Shown here: in pieces, positions 26,716-35,249 of the stretch
Position numbering within the stretch: the first letter of the stretch is position 1
Layout of the letters: every line of letters begins with the position of its first letter
Source of the DNA: Mycobacterium nebraskense
Lineage (GTDB): Bacteria; Actinomycetota; Actinomycetes; Mycobacteriales; Mycobacteriaceae
Reading direction: 5' to 3'
Length of the DNA stretch: 64,000 nt
NCBI RefSeq assembly: GCF_002102255.1
Contig: NZ_LQPH01000129.1
Location: 1-64,000, forward strand
Notes under the pieces: model-generated
Seen by the model: only the letters and a program-made list of their open reading frames with translations
What the model was told of the DNA's origin: nothing
The model's database searches: none
Program-made: the position numbers and the translations under genes

Positions 26716-27501
26716 GTGTCGCCTTCCCACATGCTTCTCATTTGCTTGGCCGGGTTCGGCGCCGGCGCCATCAACGCGCTCGTCGGATCCGGCACCCTGA
26801 TCACGTTCCCCACGCTGGTCGCCCTAGGCTTCCCGCCGGTCACGGCCACCATGTCGAACGCGACCGGTCTGGTCGCCGGCAGCGTGTCGGGCACCTGGGG
26901 CTACCGCGCGGAGCTGCGGGGCCAATGGAATCGATTGCGCTGGCAGCTCCCGGCGTCGCTGGCCGGTGCGGTCCTGGGCGCCTTCCTGCTCCTGCATCTG
27001 CCGGAGAAGGTCTTCGCCGAAGTGGTGCCGGTGCTGCTGATCCTGGCGCTGCTGCTGGTGGTCGCGGGACCGCGAATCCAGGCGTGGACGGGCCGGCGCG
27101 CCGAGGTCGCGGGCCGCTCACCCGAGCACATCACGCCGGCCCGCATGGGCGTCCTGGTGCTCGGCACGTTCGCCGTCGGTGTCTACGGCGGCTATTTCAC
27201 CGCCGCGCAGGGCATCCTGCTGGTCGGCCTGATGGGTGCGCTGCTGCCGGAGTCGGTGCAGCGGATGAACGCCGCCAAGAACCTGCTGACACTCGTGGTG
27301 AATGTGGTTGCGGCGGTGGCCTATACGTTGGTGGCCTTCGACCGGATCAGCTGGCCGGCCGCCGGGTTGATCGCGGCAGGCTCGCTGGTAGGGGGACTGG
27401 TCGGGGCGCGCTACGGGCGGCGGCTGTCGGGAAATGCGCTGCGCGCGACGATCGTGGTGGTGGGCTTGATCGGGCTGTATCGACTGGTCGCCGTGGCGTG
27501 A
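26716..27501 (+). CDS. TauE/SafE-family membrane transporter, 261 aa
   Basis: Roughly eight hydrophobic segments with family signatures: FGAGAINALVGSGTLITFPT at the N-terminus, FPPVTATMSNATGLVAGSVS, GVYGGYFTAAQGILLVGLMG in the second half and RMNAAKNLLTLVVN. The family exports sulfite, sulfoacetate or other small anions; the substrate here is unknown. Start GTG 26716. Confidence 0.88.
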   Translation: MSPSHMLLICLAGFGAGAINALVGSGTLITFPTLVALGFPPVTATMSNATGLVAGSVSGTWGYRAELRGQWNRLRWQLPASLAGAVLGAFLLLHLPEKVFAEVVPVLLILALLLVVAGPRIQAWTGRRAEVAGRSPEHITPARMGVLVLGTFAVGVYGGYFTAAQGILLVGLMGALLPESVQRMNAAKNLLTLVVNVVAAVAYTLVAFDRISWPAAGLIAAGSLVGGLVGARYGRRLSGNALRATIVVVGLIGLYRLVAVA

Positions 27502-27504
27502 TCA

Positions 27505-27638
27505 GAAAGGCTGTGCCCCAAGGGGTTCAGCTCGGCGTGGCGGCGGCCGCTCACCGCTCCGCGGCCGTGGATCAGGTCGAGCGCCCGTCCGGCGAGCCCG
27601 TCGTGGGCGGCCTTCCAGTACGCCGCGCGCAGGGCCGA
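27505..27638 (-). pseudogene. Possible carboxylate-amine ligase remnant
   Basis: The minus strand reads ALRAAYWKAAHDGLAGRALD then LIHGRGAVSGRRHAELNPLG, natural-looking sequence resembling the C-terminal part of carboxylate-amine ligases. It is preceded by a stop at 27639-27641 and has no start codon. Weak case, based only on residue pattern. Confidence 0.25.
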
Positions 27639-27658
27639 TCAGTGCCTGGGCTGCCCCG

Positions 27659-28096
27659 TCACCAACGGGCCGCGGACGCCAGCGCGGAGTCGGCGGTCGG
27701 GTAAATGGGCAGGAGCGCAGACAGGCCGCACGCGTCGACGATGCGGGCGACGATCGGCTCGCCGCTCACCAAGCGCAATTCGATGCCGCGGTCCTTGCAG
27801 CGCTTCGCCTCATCGGCCAGCACCGCGAAGGCGCAGCAGCCCATGAACCCGAGCCCCGTGACGTCGACCACGAGGGGCCCGGGCGCAATGACGATGCCGG
27901 CGACTTCGCTGACCAACTGACGCCAGGTGTGCTCGTTGCAAGCGTCGATCTCCCCGCCCGCATAGATCAGTACCGCCGGACCGCTGCGATCAGCCGACGC
28001 GCGCAGCGTGCTGTTCGGATCGCCCAGCTCGTAGACCAGCTTCGTGCTCAGCATCAGGTGGGTAGTTGTCATCGGTTCTGCAATTGCCGAGCTCAT
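27659..28096 (-). CDS. RsfA-like anti-sigma-factor antagonist (STAS domain), 145 aa
   Basis: ATG 28096 follows AGGAG. The STAS core is AVLIYAGGEIDACNEHTWRQ, PLVVDVTGLGFMGCCAFAVL and a C-terminal RIVDACGLSALLP. In classical antagonists the segment after the Met carries a phosphorylatable Ser; here it reads GFMGCCAF, with Cys instead. M. tuberculosis RsfA (Rv1365c), which releases SigF from its anti-sigma factor under redox control through a disulfide, has the same GCC and HACG cysteines. A redox-switched partner of a SigF-type system is the likely role. Confidence 0.8.
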   Translation of the reverse strand: MSSAIAEPMTTTHLMLSTKLVYELGDPNSTLRASADRSGPAVLIYAGGEIDACNEHTWRQLVSEVAGIVIAPGPLVVDVTGLGFMGCCAFAVLADEAKRCKDRGIELRLVSGEPIVARIVDACGLSALLPIYPTADSALASAARW

Positions 28097-28198
28097 CGTG
28101 GACTCCTAATCGACCGCGTCTGCGACGCTGCGATGGATGCCCGTCCTGCCGTTTGAAGACAGACTCTTCGCGGGAATGCGAATCTCATTTCTATAACA

Positions 28199-28212
28199 AG
28201 ACAGGGCTGTCT
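28199..28212. promoter_or_regulatory. Palindrome in the rsfA-like/TetR divergent promoter
   Basis: AGACAG-GG-CTGTCT is a perfect six-base inverted repeat between the minus-strand STAS gene (start 28096) and the plus-strand TetR gene (start 28251). Location and symmetry suit a TetR operator. Confidence 0.45.
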
Positions 28213-28250
28213 GTCTACATGTCCGGGCTAAGAGTATGTTGTGGGCTGTT

Positions 28251-28871
28251 ATGACAACTTCCGATGTCGGAACGCCCGCCGCGTCGGCTCGTGAACGTAT
28301 CCTGACCGCGGCATATGCCCTGTTCAGCCAGCGTGGGGTCCGTGCTGTCGGCACCGAAGAGGTGATCGACCGGGCGGGTGTCGCCAGGGCCACGTTATAC
28401 CGTCACTTCGCCACCAAGAACGACCTTGTGCTGGCCGTGCTGCAGCGGCGCGAGGAGCTCTGGACGCACGGCCTGATCGAGGAACAGTCACGGCAGCGGG
28501 GCGAGACGCCCGAGGAGCAGTTGCTCGCGATCTTCGATGTGATGCACGACTGGATCGCGCTTAGCGACGGCTACGAAGGCTGCTCGTTCATCAACGTGCT
28601 GCTCGAGCTCGGGCCGGATTCTCCCGCGGGACAGGCCTGCATCACCCACATCGACCACGTCCGAGATATCGTGCGTCACCGCGCCGTTGCGGCGGGGCTG
28701 ACCGACGTCGAGGACTTCGCCTCGTCCTGGCACATCCTGATGACGGGCGCCATCGTTCTGGCGGCCGTGGGTGACCTGGACGCGGCTTTGCGCGCGCGCC
28801 GGATGGCCATCGCTCTCATCGAAGAACACCGGCCGGTCGCACCGGAGGATCTCGGCCGGGCGGCCAGTTAG
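28251..28871 (+). CDS. TetR-family transcriptional regulator, 206 aa
   Basis: The helix-turn-helix is at residues ~15-60 (ILTAAYALFSQRGVRAVGTE, ARATLYRHFATKNDLVLAVL). The C-terminal domain is helical with EGCSFINVLLELGPDSPAG, which resembles TetR members sensing small organic ligands. ATG 28251 fits the family N-terminus better than the frame's beginning at 28236. It likely controls itself and perhaps the divergent RsfA-like gene through the palindrome at 28199-28212. Confidence 0.88.
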   Translation: MTTSDVGTPAASARERILTAAYALFSQRGVRAVGTEEVIDRAGVARATLYRHFATKNDLVLAVLQRREELWTHGLIEEQSRQRGETPEEQLLAIFDVMHDWIALSDGYEGCSFINVLLELGPDSPAGQACITHIDHVRDIVRHRAVAAGLTDVEDFASSWHILMTGAIVLAAVGDLDAALRARRMAIALIEEHRPVAPEDLGRAAS

Positions 28872-28880
28872 CCCCGGGCC

Positions 28881-29546
28881 TTACGCGGCGTCGGCCGCGG
28901 TGCTCTCCGCCTTGCGGTAATGCTCGGCCTCGAGTTCGGCGATGGCCCGCGAGGTGCGTTCGCGCAGCGCGAAGGCGGCGATAAGGCCGAATACGATCGC
29001 GATGACCAGTGCGATCCAGGACAACCGCTCCAGCCAGTGCTCCGCGGCCATTCCGGCGAAATACACCAGCGCGGTGGTGCCGCCGGCCCAGCAGATGGCG
29101 CCCGAAACGTTGGCCGCCAAGAACCGCGGGTAGTGCATCTTCAAGGCTCCGGCCAACGGCCCGGCGAATATCCGCAGCAGCGCGATGAAGCGGCCGAAGA
29201 AGACCGCCCGAACTCCCCAGCGGCTGAACAACTTTTCGGCCAACGCGACGTGTCCGGGACCGAAATGTTTGGGGAACCGCCGGCCAAGGCGGTCGAAGAG
29301 CGGCATGCCGAATCGCCGCCCGATCGCATAGCCGATCGAATCGCCGACCACGGCGCCGATCACCGCCGCGACGCCGACACCGACGGGGTTGACGGGCAGG
29401 TCGTCGTGCGACGACATCAGCGCCGCGCTGACCAGCACGATCTCGCCGGGAAGGGGAATGCCCAGGCTCTCCAGCCCGACCACGCCACCGACCACCAGGT
29501 AGACCGCGAGCGCCGGGATCGAGTGCAGCAAAGCCTCCACATCCAT
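28881..29546 (-). CDS. DedA-family membrane protein, 221 aa
   Basis: Typical DedA order: GLESLGIPLPGEIVLVSAAL, then GDSIGYAIGRRFGMPLFDRL, FFGRFIALLRIFAGPLAGAL and ANVSGAICWAGGTTALVYFA, with four to five membrane segments. The conserved Glu in the first motif and the Arg-rich FGRF segment are present. DedA proteins are implicated in moving undecaprenyl phosphate or other lipids across the membrane. The C-terminal ~30 residues are charged and cytoplasmic. Confidence 0.88.
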   Translation of the reverse strand: MDVEALLHSIPALAVYLVVGGVVGLESLGIPLPGEIVLVSAALMSSHDDLPVNPVGVGVAAVIGAVVGDSIGYAIGRRFGMPLFDRLGRRFPKHFGPGHVALAEKLFSRWGVRAVFFGRFIALLRIFAGPLAGALKMHYPRFLAANVSGAICWAGGTTALVYFAGMAAEHWLERLSWIALVIAIVFGLIAAFALRERTSRAIAELEAEHYRKAESTAADAA

Positions 29547-29582
29547 GCGTCCAGGATGCCTGACCGTCCGGTGATACGCGCC

Positions 29583-30401
29583 CTAAACCCTCCGGTTCGC
29601 GTCGGCCGGTCTGCTCGGCGCGTTCAGGCTCTCCAGCCGCGGGCGTTTGGGTTCACGCCCGTCGGCCGACGACAGGCCGCGCAGCCGGCGCCAAATCCAG
29701 GGGAAGAAGCTGTCCTGCGTCCAGCGCAGCTGTTCGTAAGCGCCCGAGGTAGGCGACCGCCGCTTGGCCTCGGGGCTCGCGTGGGCCCAATCATGGTTGC
29801 TGCCAGGCAAATTCAGGGCTTCGGCGGCCGCGGCGGCGAACAGCATGTGCCCCCTGGTGGAGGCGTGCACGCGGTCGACGGCCCAGGTGTCCAATTCGCG
29901 CATCGACGGCGCGTTGTACAGGTCGACGAGCCCGAACCCGTAGCGGTCGGCGGCTGCCGTGATCGCCGCGTTGATGCGGGCGAGACGCCCCGATACCAGC
30001 CGTCCGAGCGGGAGGAACTGCGCGACGTTCGGGAAGGTGGTCGTCACCACCGTCGCGCCGGATCTGGCCAGAGCGGCGTAGACGTACTCCAGGTCGGCCA
30101 GGGCGGGGCCGAACGCCCGCCCCGGCTGGATGACGTCGTTCATCCCGGCGCACACGGTGATCAGGTCCGGCTGCATCGCCAGGGCCTGCGGGACCTGCTC
30201 GTACAACACGTCGGCGATGCGTTTGCCGCGGATCGCCAGGTTGGCATAATGCAGGCCCGGGTACAGCGAATCGACCATGACGGCGAGCCGGTCAGCAAAT
30301 CCGAGGAGACCGACGACGTCGTCGCCGTCCCATAAGCCCTCGGTCTGACTGTCCCCGATGGCGACGTAACGGCGATATCCGGACGGAAAAGCCCCGCGCA
30401 C
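29583..30401 (-). CDS. SGNH/GDSL-family hydrolase, 272 aa
   Basis: All blocks are visible: AIGDSQTEGLWDGDD (nucleophilic Ser, ~residue 18), NLAIRGKRIAD with the Gly, VCAGMNDVIQPG with the Asn, and AVDRVHASTRGH with the Asp-x-x-His. No signal peptide, so probably cytoplasmic. The last ~60 residues, beyond the domain, are Arg/Pro-rich. The family hydrolyses esters and thioesters; a role in lipid turnover is plausible. Its stop lies 36 bases from the DedA start, so both may be one transcript. Confidence 0.82.
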   Translation of the reverse strand: MRGAFPSGYRRYVAIGDSQTEGLWDGDDVVGLLGFADRLAVMVDSLYPGLHYANLAIRGKRIADVLYEQVPQALAMQPDLITVCAGMNDVIQPGRAFGPALADLEYVYAALARSGATVVTTTFPNVAQFLPLGRLVSGRLARINAAITAAADRYGFGLVDLYNAPSMRELDTWAVDRVHASTRGHMLFAAAAAEALNLPGSNHDWAHASPEAKRRSPTSGAYEQLRWTQDSFFPWIWRRLRGLSSADGREPKRPRLESLNAPSRPADANRRV

Positions 30402-30451
30402 GAAGCCGAGAATAATCGAACGGACCCCCTGTCAGTCGTTACCGTGAGTGC

Positions 30452-31264
30452 ATGCCGAAGAAGCGCGAGCCGGGTGCCGAGAAGGCCAAAGCGCCGCCCG
30501 CCGATTCGCTTGCGCCGCAGTACCCGATCGAGTCGGTCGACAACGCACTCAAGCTGCTGCTGTTGTTGGGCGAACAACCCCAAATCCGGTTGAGCGAGGC
30601 CACCCGCTATCTGGGTGTGGCCTCGTCCACCGCGCATCGGTTGCTGGCGATGCTGGCCTACCGCGGGTTCGTCCGCCAAGACCCGGTGTCGAAGGCCTAC
30701 CTGCCCGGCCCGTCGTTGACCGGCGTGGCGTTCGCGATCTTCGGCCGCATCGACATCCAGCGATCGGCCATCCCGATCATGCGAAGCCTCAGCGAACAGC
30801 TGCGCGAAACGATTCACGTCGGGATGTTGGACGGCGCCAGCGTCCGCTTCATCGCCGCCGTCGAAGGCCCGGCCGCGGTCAGGGTGGCCTCCCGGCTGGG
30901 CCGCAGCATGCCGGCGCATTGCACCTCGACGGGCAAGGTCATGCTGGCGCAACTGCCGGAGCCAGAGCTGCGTCAGCTGCTGCCGCACGCGCGGTTGGAA
31001 CGCATCACGCCGTCCTCGATCGGCAGCCGGTCCGAGTTGGAGGCCGAGCTCGAGGCCATTCGCGAGCGTGGGTACGCCATCAACCGCGAGGAGAGCGAGG
31101 AAGGCGTCGCTTCGGTCGCGGTGCCCATACCGACGCGGGCGCCGGGCGTGCGGCTCGCGCTCAACGCCGCCGCACCACAGAACCGGTTGGATGCCTCCCG
31201 GTATGCCGCGGTGGCCGCCGCACTTGTCCAGGCGGCCAAGGAGATTGGGGATCAGCTCGGCTGA
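30452..31264 (+). CDS. IclR-family transcriptional regulator, 270 aa
   Basis: N-terminal winged helix (SVDNALKLLLLLGEQPQIRL, then RYLGVASSTAHRLLAMLAYR) and a C-terminal IclR ligand domain (LRETIHVGMLDGASVRFIAA, GRSMPAHCTSTGKVMLAQLP, GYAINREESEEGVASVAVPI). It converges with and overlaps the decarboxylase gene (12 bases), which ends the aromatic operon. IclR proteins control many aromatic-acid operons, including phthalate and protocatechuate genes, so it is the prime candidate regulator here. Confidence 0.9.
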   Translation: MPKKREPGAEKAKAPPADSLAPQYPIESVDNALKLLLLLGEQPQIRLSEATRYLGVASSTAHRLLAMLAYRGFVRQDPVSKAYLPGPSLTGVAFAIFGRIDIQRSAIPIMRSLSEQLRETIHVGMLDGASVRFIAAVEGPAAVRVASRLGRSMPAHCTSTGKVMLAQLPEPELRQLLPHARLERITPSSIGSRSELEAELEAIRERGYAINREESEEGVASVAVPIPTRAPGVRLALNAAAPQNRLDASRYAAVAAALVQAAKEIGDQLG

Positions 31265-31980
31265 GCACTCAGTCGCGCGACTTCGTGACGCCACGCCGCC
31301 CCGGCGGTGAACGAGGGCCCGAGGTCGGGCAGGTCGTCCCAGTCGGCGTCGTCGATATCCCGCAGGGTCCCGCCGGCGGCTTTCACCCGCAACGACATTC
31401 GGGCCAGCGCGTCGAGGCTGATCGCCTGCAGCACCGCCTGCGGCACCGTGGCGGCCGCGCTGGTGATCCCGTGTCCGCGGCAGATCACCACCGGGCGGCC
31501 GCGCATGGCCGCCACCATGTCCTTGCCCAGCGCCGAGGTGCGGATCAGCACGGCGCGCTCGTAGACGGGCACCCCGCCGCGCGCCAGCCACGCGCCGGGA
31601 ATGTCGTAGGCGCCGTAGATCGGCCGGATCGCGATGCCGGCGAGGTCGGCGGCGACCACGGCGGGCGGGTGTAGATGCGCGACGGCCCGGTGCCGCGGAT
31701 CGGCCCGCATGGTTTCGACGTGGATGGGCAGTTCGTTGGGCACGCGGTACCCGTCGAGTTCGCCGTCGGCACCGGCGCCGCCGTCGAAGGTGATGAGCCG
31801 GATGTCGCCGGGCCGGGTGAACGCAACCCCGGTGTCGGTGTCGCTGCGGCAGCGGATGAGCAGGCGCTCGTCGTCGACCCGCAGGCTCAGGTGGCCGAGG
31901 ATGCCGTCGACCAGGCCGCGGGCCGCGGCCACGCGGCAGCCCTCCGCCACCAGCGCGCGTTGCCCGTCGAGGCCAGTCAT
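31252..31980 (-). CDS. Class II aldolase/adducin-family protein, probable decarboxylase, 242 aa
   Basis: The ATG at 31980 overlaps the SDR stop (ATGA). Zinc-site motifs: GHLSLRVDDERLLIRCRSD, HLHPPAVVAADLAG (two His) and VICRGHGITSAAATVP (third His). In phthalate degradation of Gram-positive bacteria the 3,4-dihydroxyphthalate decarboxylase belongs to this family. With a ring-hydroxylating dioxygenase and an SDR upstream and protocatechuate genes next door, a decarboxylase giving protocatechuate is the likely role. Inference from context. Confidence 0.8.
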   Translation of the reverse strand: MTGLDGQRALVAEGCRVAAARGLVDGILGHLSLRVDDERLLIRCRSDTDTGVAFTRPGDIRLITFDGGAGADGELDGYRVPNELPIHVETMRADPRHRAVAHLHPPAVVAADLAGIAIRPIYGAYDIPGAWLARGGVPVYERAVLIRTSALGKDMVAAMRGRPVVICRGHGITSAAATVPQAVLQAISLDALARMSLRVKAAGGTLRDIDDADWDDLPDLGPSFTAGAAWRHEVARLSAQPS

Positions 31981-32771
31981 TGCGGAGCGCCCAGCCCGAA
32001 TCCGCCGTCGGGGCGGACGGTTTCGCCGGTGATGCCGCGGGCGTGGTCGGAGGCGAGGAACACGAAACTCCATGCGTGGTCTTCCCCGGAGAGCGCGACG
32101 TTCAGCGGCGTGCGCTCGGCCACCTCCTGTGCCCGGTTAGGGGTGTCGTCCAGGCGGACTCCGTCGAGCCCCAGACTGGCAAGCCCGCGCAGGTCCGTGT
32201 TGAGCGTGCCGCCCGGCGCCACCCCGTTGACCCGGATCTGCGGCGCCAGCTCGTGGGCCAGAGCGGCCACCAAGCCGCGGACGGCGAACTTCGACGACAC
32301 GTACAGCGCGCCGCCGCGTCCGGGATAAAACGACGACGCGGACTCGGTCAGGATGATTGAGGATCCCGTCCCGGCCCGCAGCCGGGGGAGCGCCGCCTTG
32401 ACCGACTGCAGGTGGCTCAGCACGTTGGTGCGAAACATCTCGTCGAACGCGTCGGGAAGGTCGCCGGCGTCGATGTCCCCGATGCCCTTGTAGAAGTCGA
32501 AGATTCCGACGCAGTTGACCAGCGTGTCCAACCCGCCGTGGGCGTCCACCGCAGCGTCGACCGCTCGCTCGTTGGCGTCGCGGGTGATCGCGTCGCCTTC
32601 GACGACCGGGACGCCGGGCAACTCCACGCGCAGGCGCTCGCACTTTTCGCGATCTCGTTCCAGCGCAGCGACTTTAGCGCCCTCGGCGCGAAACGAGTCC
32701 ACCACGGCGCGGCCGATTCCCGAGCCGGCGCCGACGACCAGTGCGCGCTTGCCCTCAAGCCAGCCGGTCAT
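31977..32771 (-). CDS. SDR dehydrogenase, probable cis-dihydrodiol dehydrogenase, 264 aa
   Basis: Rossmann motif LVVGAGSGIGRAVVDSF at the N-terminus, NCVGIFDFYKG (NNAG equivalent), SSIILTESASSFYPG with the catalytic Ser, GALYVSSKFAVRG with Tyr-Lys and the ending RGITGETVRPDGGFGLGAP. ATG 32771 overlaps the end of the 92-aa gene. In a Rieske dioxygenase operon it should oxidise the cis-dihydrodiol to the catechol. Confidence 0.85.
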   Translation of the reverse strand: MTGWLEGKRALVVGAGSGIGRAVVDSFRAEGAKVAALERDREKCERLRVELPGVPVVEGDAITRDANERAVDAAVDAHGGLDTLVNCVGIFDFYKGIGDIDAGDLPDAFDEMFRTNVLSHLQSVKAALPRLRAGTGSSIILTESASSFYPGRGGALYVSSKFAVRGLVAALAHELAPQIRVNGVAPGGTLNTDLRGLASLGLDGVRLDDTPNRAQEVAERTPLNVALSGEDHAWSFVFLASDHARGITGETVRPDGGFGLGAPQ

Positions 32772-33033
32772 CGTCCTCCTCGGCTTCATCGGGCAGCAGC
32801 GGCGCGTAGGAATTGCCGACCATCGCCGCCAGGGTGCGACCGTTCTGCCGAGTCAGGGCCTCGACCTCGAGCGCGTCCAAGGTGATCCATTGCCCCGATC
32901 GCGGTGCGCTGATCAGCAGCCTGGACCCGTTTCGGGTGTCGACCCGGCGCACCTCCACCTCGGTGAATTCGTTTGCGACGACGAGGGGTTCGCCGATCGC
33001 GCCGTCCAGGAGCCGCTGTAGTTCGTCGTTCAC
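32755..33033 (-). CDS. Small conserved protein of the dioxygenase operon, 92 aa
   Basis: GTG 33033 overlaps the beta-subunit stop (GTGA), and the 3' end overlaps the SDR gene by 17 bases, so it is tightly coupled. The sequence DELQRLLDGAIGEPLVVANE, RNGSRLLISAPRSGQWITLD and VGNSYAPLLPDEAEED contains no cysteine, so it is not the ferredoxin the dioxygenase needs. Similar short proteins occur in other actinobacterial dioxygenase operons as I recall. Function unknown; an assembly or regulatory role is only a guess. Confidence 0.7.
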   Translation of the reverse strand: MNDELQRLLDGAIGEPLVVANEFTEVEVRRVDTRNGSRLLISAPRSGQWITLDALEVEALTRQNGRTLAAMVGNSYAPLLPDEAEEDDDRLA

Positions 33034-33578
33034 AGGAACACCGCCAGGTTCTGCATTCGTAGCACCGATTCGTCTGCGATGATATTGCGGCGGGCCAGCT
33101 TCAGTGTCTTTTCCGGGCCGCCGCACCAGCGCAGCAGGTCCTCGCGGCCGCAGGACAGCAAGGCGCTTTCGTTCACGTCGCCCCGGCTGCGGAACAGCAG
33201 TTCGGCCGACTCGACCAAAAGGTGTGCGCCGTCGTCGCATTCGAACGTGCGTACGTTGGTGACGAAGTGACGCAGCCGCGACGGCGGATCCTCGGCCCAG
33301 GCGTGCTCGGTGCCCATCCGCGCGACGCGCTGGCTCAGCGAATACTTGTCCTCGTCGAAGTGGGCCATTCCCGGGCCCCTTCCCGCGGAAGCGTCGGACC
33401 CGGCGCCGCGCGCGGTGGTGACCCGCACGGGCATGACGTAGCGGACGTCGTCGGTCAGCGTCTCCAGCCACGCCTCGTACTGCTGGGCATCCAGCAGGTA
33501 GGCCTCGTCGACCAGAAACTGATGCGCCTGCAGGTGCCGAACGTCATGAAACGGTAAGGATGGCAACGGCTTTTTCAT
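33030..33578 (-). CDS. Ring-hydroxylating dioxygenase beta subunit, 182 aa
   Basis: ATG 33578 overlaps the alpha-subunit stop (ATGA). The NTF2-like fold has family landmarks: LQAHQFLVDEAYLLDAQQYE, WLETLTDDVRYVMPVRVTT, RLRHFVTNVRTFECDD and SCGREDLLRWCGGPEKTLKL followed by RRNIIADESVLRMQNLAVFL. It is the non-catalytic, structural subunit of an alpha3beta3 oxygenase. Confidence 0.9.
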   Translation of the reverse strand: MKKPLPSLPFHDVRHLQAHQFLVDEAYLLDAQQYEAWLETLTDDVRYVMPVRVTTARGAGSDASAGRGPGMAHFDEDKYSLSQRVARMGTEHAWAEDPPSRLRHFVTNVRTFECDDGAHLLVESAELLFRSRGDVNESALLSCGREDLLRWCGGPEKTLKLARRNIIADESVLRMQNLAVFL

Positions 33579-34936
33579 GCGCCGGCCCCTTGCAGGTAAT
33601 CGGCCCACAAGTTCAGCAGCGCGCGCTGGTTGTACTCGTTGTAGCCGACCTGCGCGCGTCCCGGCCCGTGGAACGCCTCGGCGGTCAGCGGCTCGACCAC
33701 CGGGCTGCCGTCGGACAGCAGGCCCATCCGGCTGTTCAGCAGCAGCCGCCGGGCCATGGAACCGCCGGCGGTGGTGGTCAGCGACACCCAGTTCTCCACG
33801 TCGTCTTGCTCGAACATGCCGGTCGAACCGAAGCACATCAGATACGCCTTGTACGAATCCAGTTTGTACTGCGGGGGAGCGGCTGAGTCCACCGCGAACC
33901 ACGAGCAGACCTCGGTTTCGTTTTCGCTGATCGGCTGCCACAGCCGGATCGAGATGAACGGCAGCACTTCGTCTTCGCGGTCGTGCACCTTGGGCCAGTT
34001 GTGCACGAAGCTCAGGTTCGGAAAGCAGGTGGCGGCCGAGATCATGAAACCGTCCTCGCCGACCATTCGCTGCTGTTGCGGCGTCCACACGTTCTTGATC
34101 CGGCCGATCATGTCGTCGGGGTAGCCGACGTAGCGCATCCGCTCGTCGAAGCTGCCCGGCGGAAGTTTGTAGGTGGTGCCGCCGCCCGGCTGCGCCCAGT
34201 AGGTGGCGCCGTCCTTGCGCTTCTGCGCTTTCGGCTCGCGGAAAAGGCCGATGTCGACGATCGACGCATGGGTATGCGGCGTGTGGTACATGTCGCCGGC
34301 GAAGTTCTCGGCGCCGATCTTCCAGTTGGCCTTGATGCGCCAGCGCTGCGGGCCCCGTACCTCCAGGCCGTTGGCGCTCTGCTTGGTGTAGAAGTCCAGA
34401 TAGAACTTGAAGTCGCCGAGGAAGTCTTCGAGCGGTTCGGCGCCGGCGTCCATGCTGACGAACAGCAGACCGTTATAGCTTGCGAACTTCGGTGCGGGCA
34501 GCAGGGTTTGGGTGCTCTTGGCGAACCCGTCCTCGCCTCCGTATGCCTCCCGATGGAACGGCAGGCCGGTGAGTTGGCCGTCGTTGCGGTAGGTCCAACC
34601 GTGGTACGGGCAGCGGAAGTTGGAGGCGTTACCCATCTCCGCGCGACACACCTGCATGCCCCGGTGCAGGCACATATTAAACAAGGCGCGTACATCGCCG
34701 GTTGAGTCGCGAGTGATGATGAAGGAGTCATCGAGGACCCGGCGCACCACGTAGTCGCCGTCCTGCGGGATCTCGGACTCGTGCGCCACGAACGTCCACG
34801 CCCGCGAGAACAGCCGTTCCCTTTCCAGCGCGAACAATTCACTGTCGTTATAGATGTGGGCGGGGATCATCCCGTCGCGGACGCTGGCGAAAACGCGGTC
34901 GTAACGGCCGTCGCAAGCGTCGCGATGGACTGTCAC
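33575..34936 (-). CDS. Ring-hydroxylating dioxygenase alpha subunit, 453 aa
   Basis: Rieske centre: NMCLHRGMQVCRAEMG with the first Cys-x-His and NFRCPYHGWTYRNDG with Cys-x2-His. The mononuclear iron site follows in ENFAGDMYHTPHTHASI (two His), the electron-bridging Asp being in the same segment. Its length matches the 3-phenylpropionate/PAH/phthalate group. Substrate cannot be told from sequence; the downstream genes point to a carboxylated aromatic such as phthalate. No ferredoxin or reductase gene is in the window. A promoter region lies at 34937-35249. Confidence 0.92.
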   Translation of the reverse strand: MTVHRDACDGRYDRVFASVRDGMIPAHIYNDSELFALERERLFSRAWTFVAHESEIPQDGDYVVRRVLDDSFIITRDSTGDVRALFNMCLHRGMQVCRAEMGNASNFRCPYHGWTYRNDGQLTGLPFHREAYGGEDGFAKSTQTLLPAPKFASYNGLLFVSMDAGAEPLEDFLGDFKFYLDFYTKQSANGLEVRGPQRWRIKANWKIGAENFAGDMYHTPHTHASIVDIGLFREPKAQKRKDGATYWAQPGGGTTYKLPPGSFDERMRYVGYPDDMIGRIKNVWTPQQQRMVGEDGFMISAATCFPNLSFVHNWPKVHDREDEVLPFISIRLWQPISENETEVCSWFAVDSAAPPQYKLDSYKAYLMCFGSTGMFEQDDVENWVSLTTTAGGSMARRLLLNSRMGLLSDGSPVVEPLTAEAFHGPGRAQVGYNEYNQRALLNLWADYLQGAGA

Positions 34937-35249
34937 GGTAACCTCCGCCTCACGCTCTGTCTGTCTGCTATGCAGAGATGTATTCCGCTAAGTAGAATCG
35001 CGCATTCACCCGCCGCCGGTCAATCGGTCGTTTGCAGGCCCCTCCCGGGCCCCGATTCGCGGCCAGCTGTTTACAAGAATGCTTTGTGGTAACTCACAGG
35101 TTGCTAACAGCAGCGTTGCCTGGAGGCCGCGTTAGGTTGGTGGCGTCAGCTCTGTTGCGCATGTGAGCGTGCGGTAATCAAAGGGCAAATATGGTGATTT
35201 TGCGTGCGTTTGCCCGGTTTGAAGACGTGTCTGAGGAAGGACTGGTGCG
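34937..35249. promoter_or_regulatory. Divergent promoter region of the aromatic gene set
   Basis: 313 bases between the minus-strand dioxygenase operon and the plus-strand Rieske-fusion gene, so both promoters are here. A small inverted repeat ATTC-N9-GAAT (34982-34998) near the dioxygenase start could be an IclR-type operator. No gene seen. Confidence 0.45.

Noticed and set aside
28920..30335. Long plus-strand open frame opposite the DedA and SGNH genes
   Set aside because: It is the antisense of two well-supported genes; its product is Arg/Gln/Gly-rich with no domain, an effect of high GC content.
30161..31591. Long minus-strand open frame across the IclR gene
   Set aside because: Antisense to a clear IclR gene, with an unnatural Arg/Gly-rich product.
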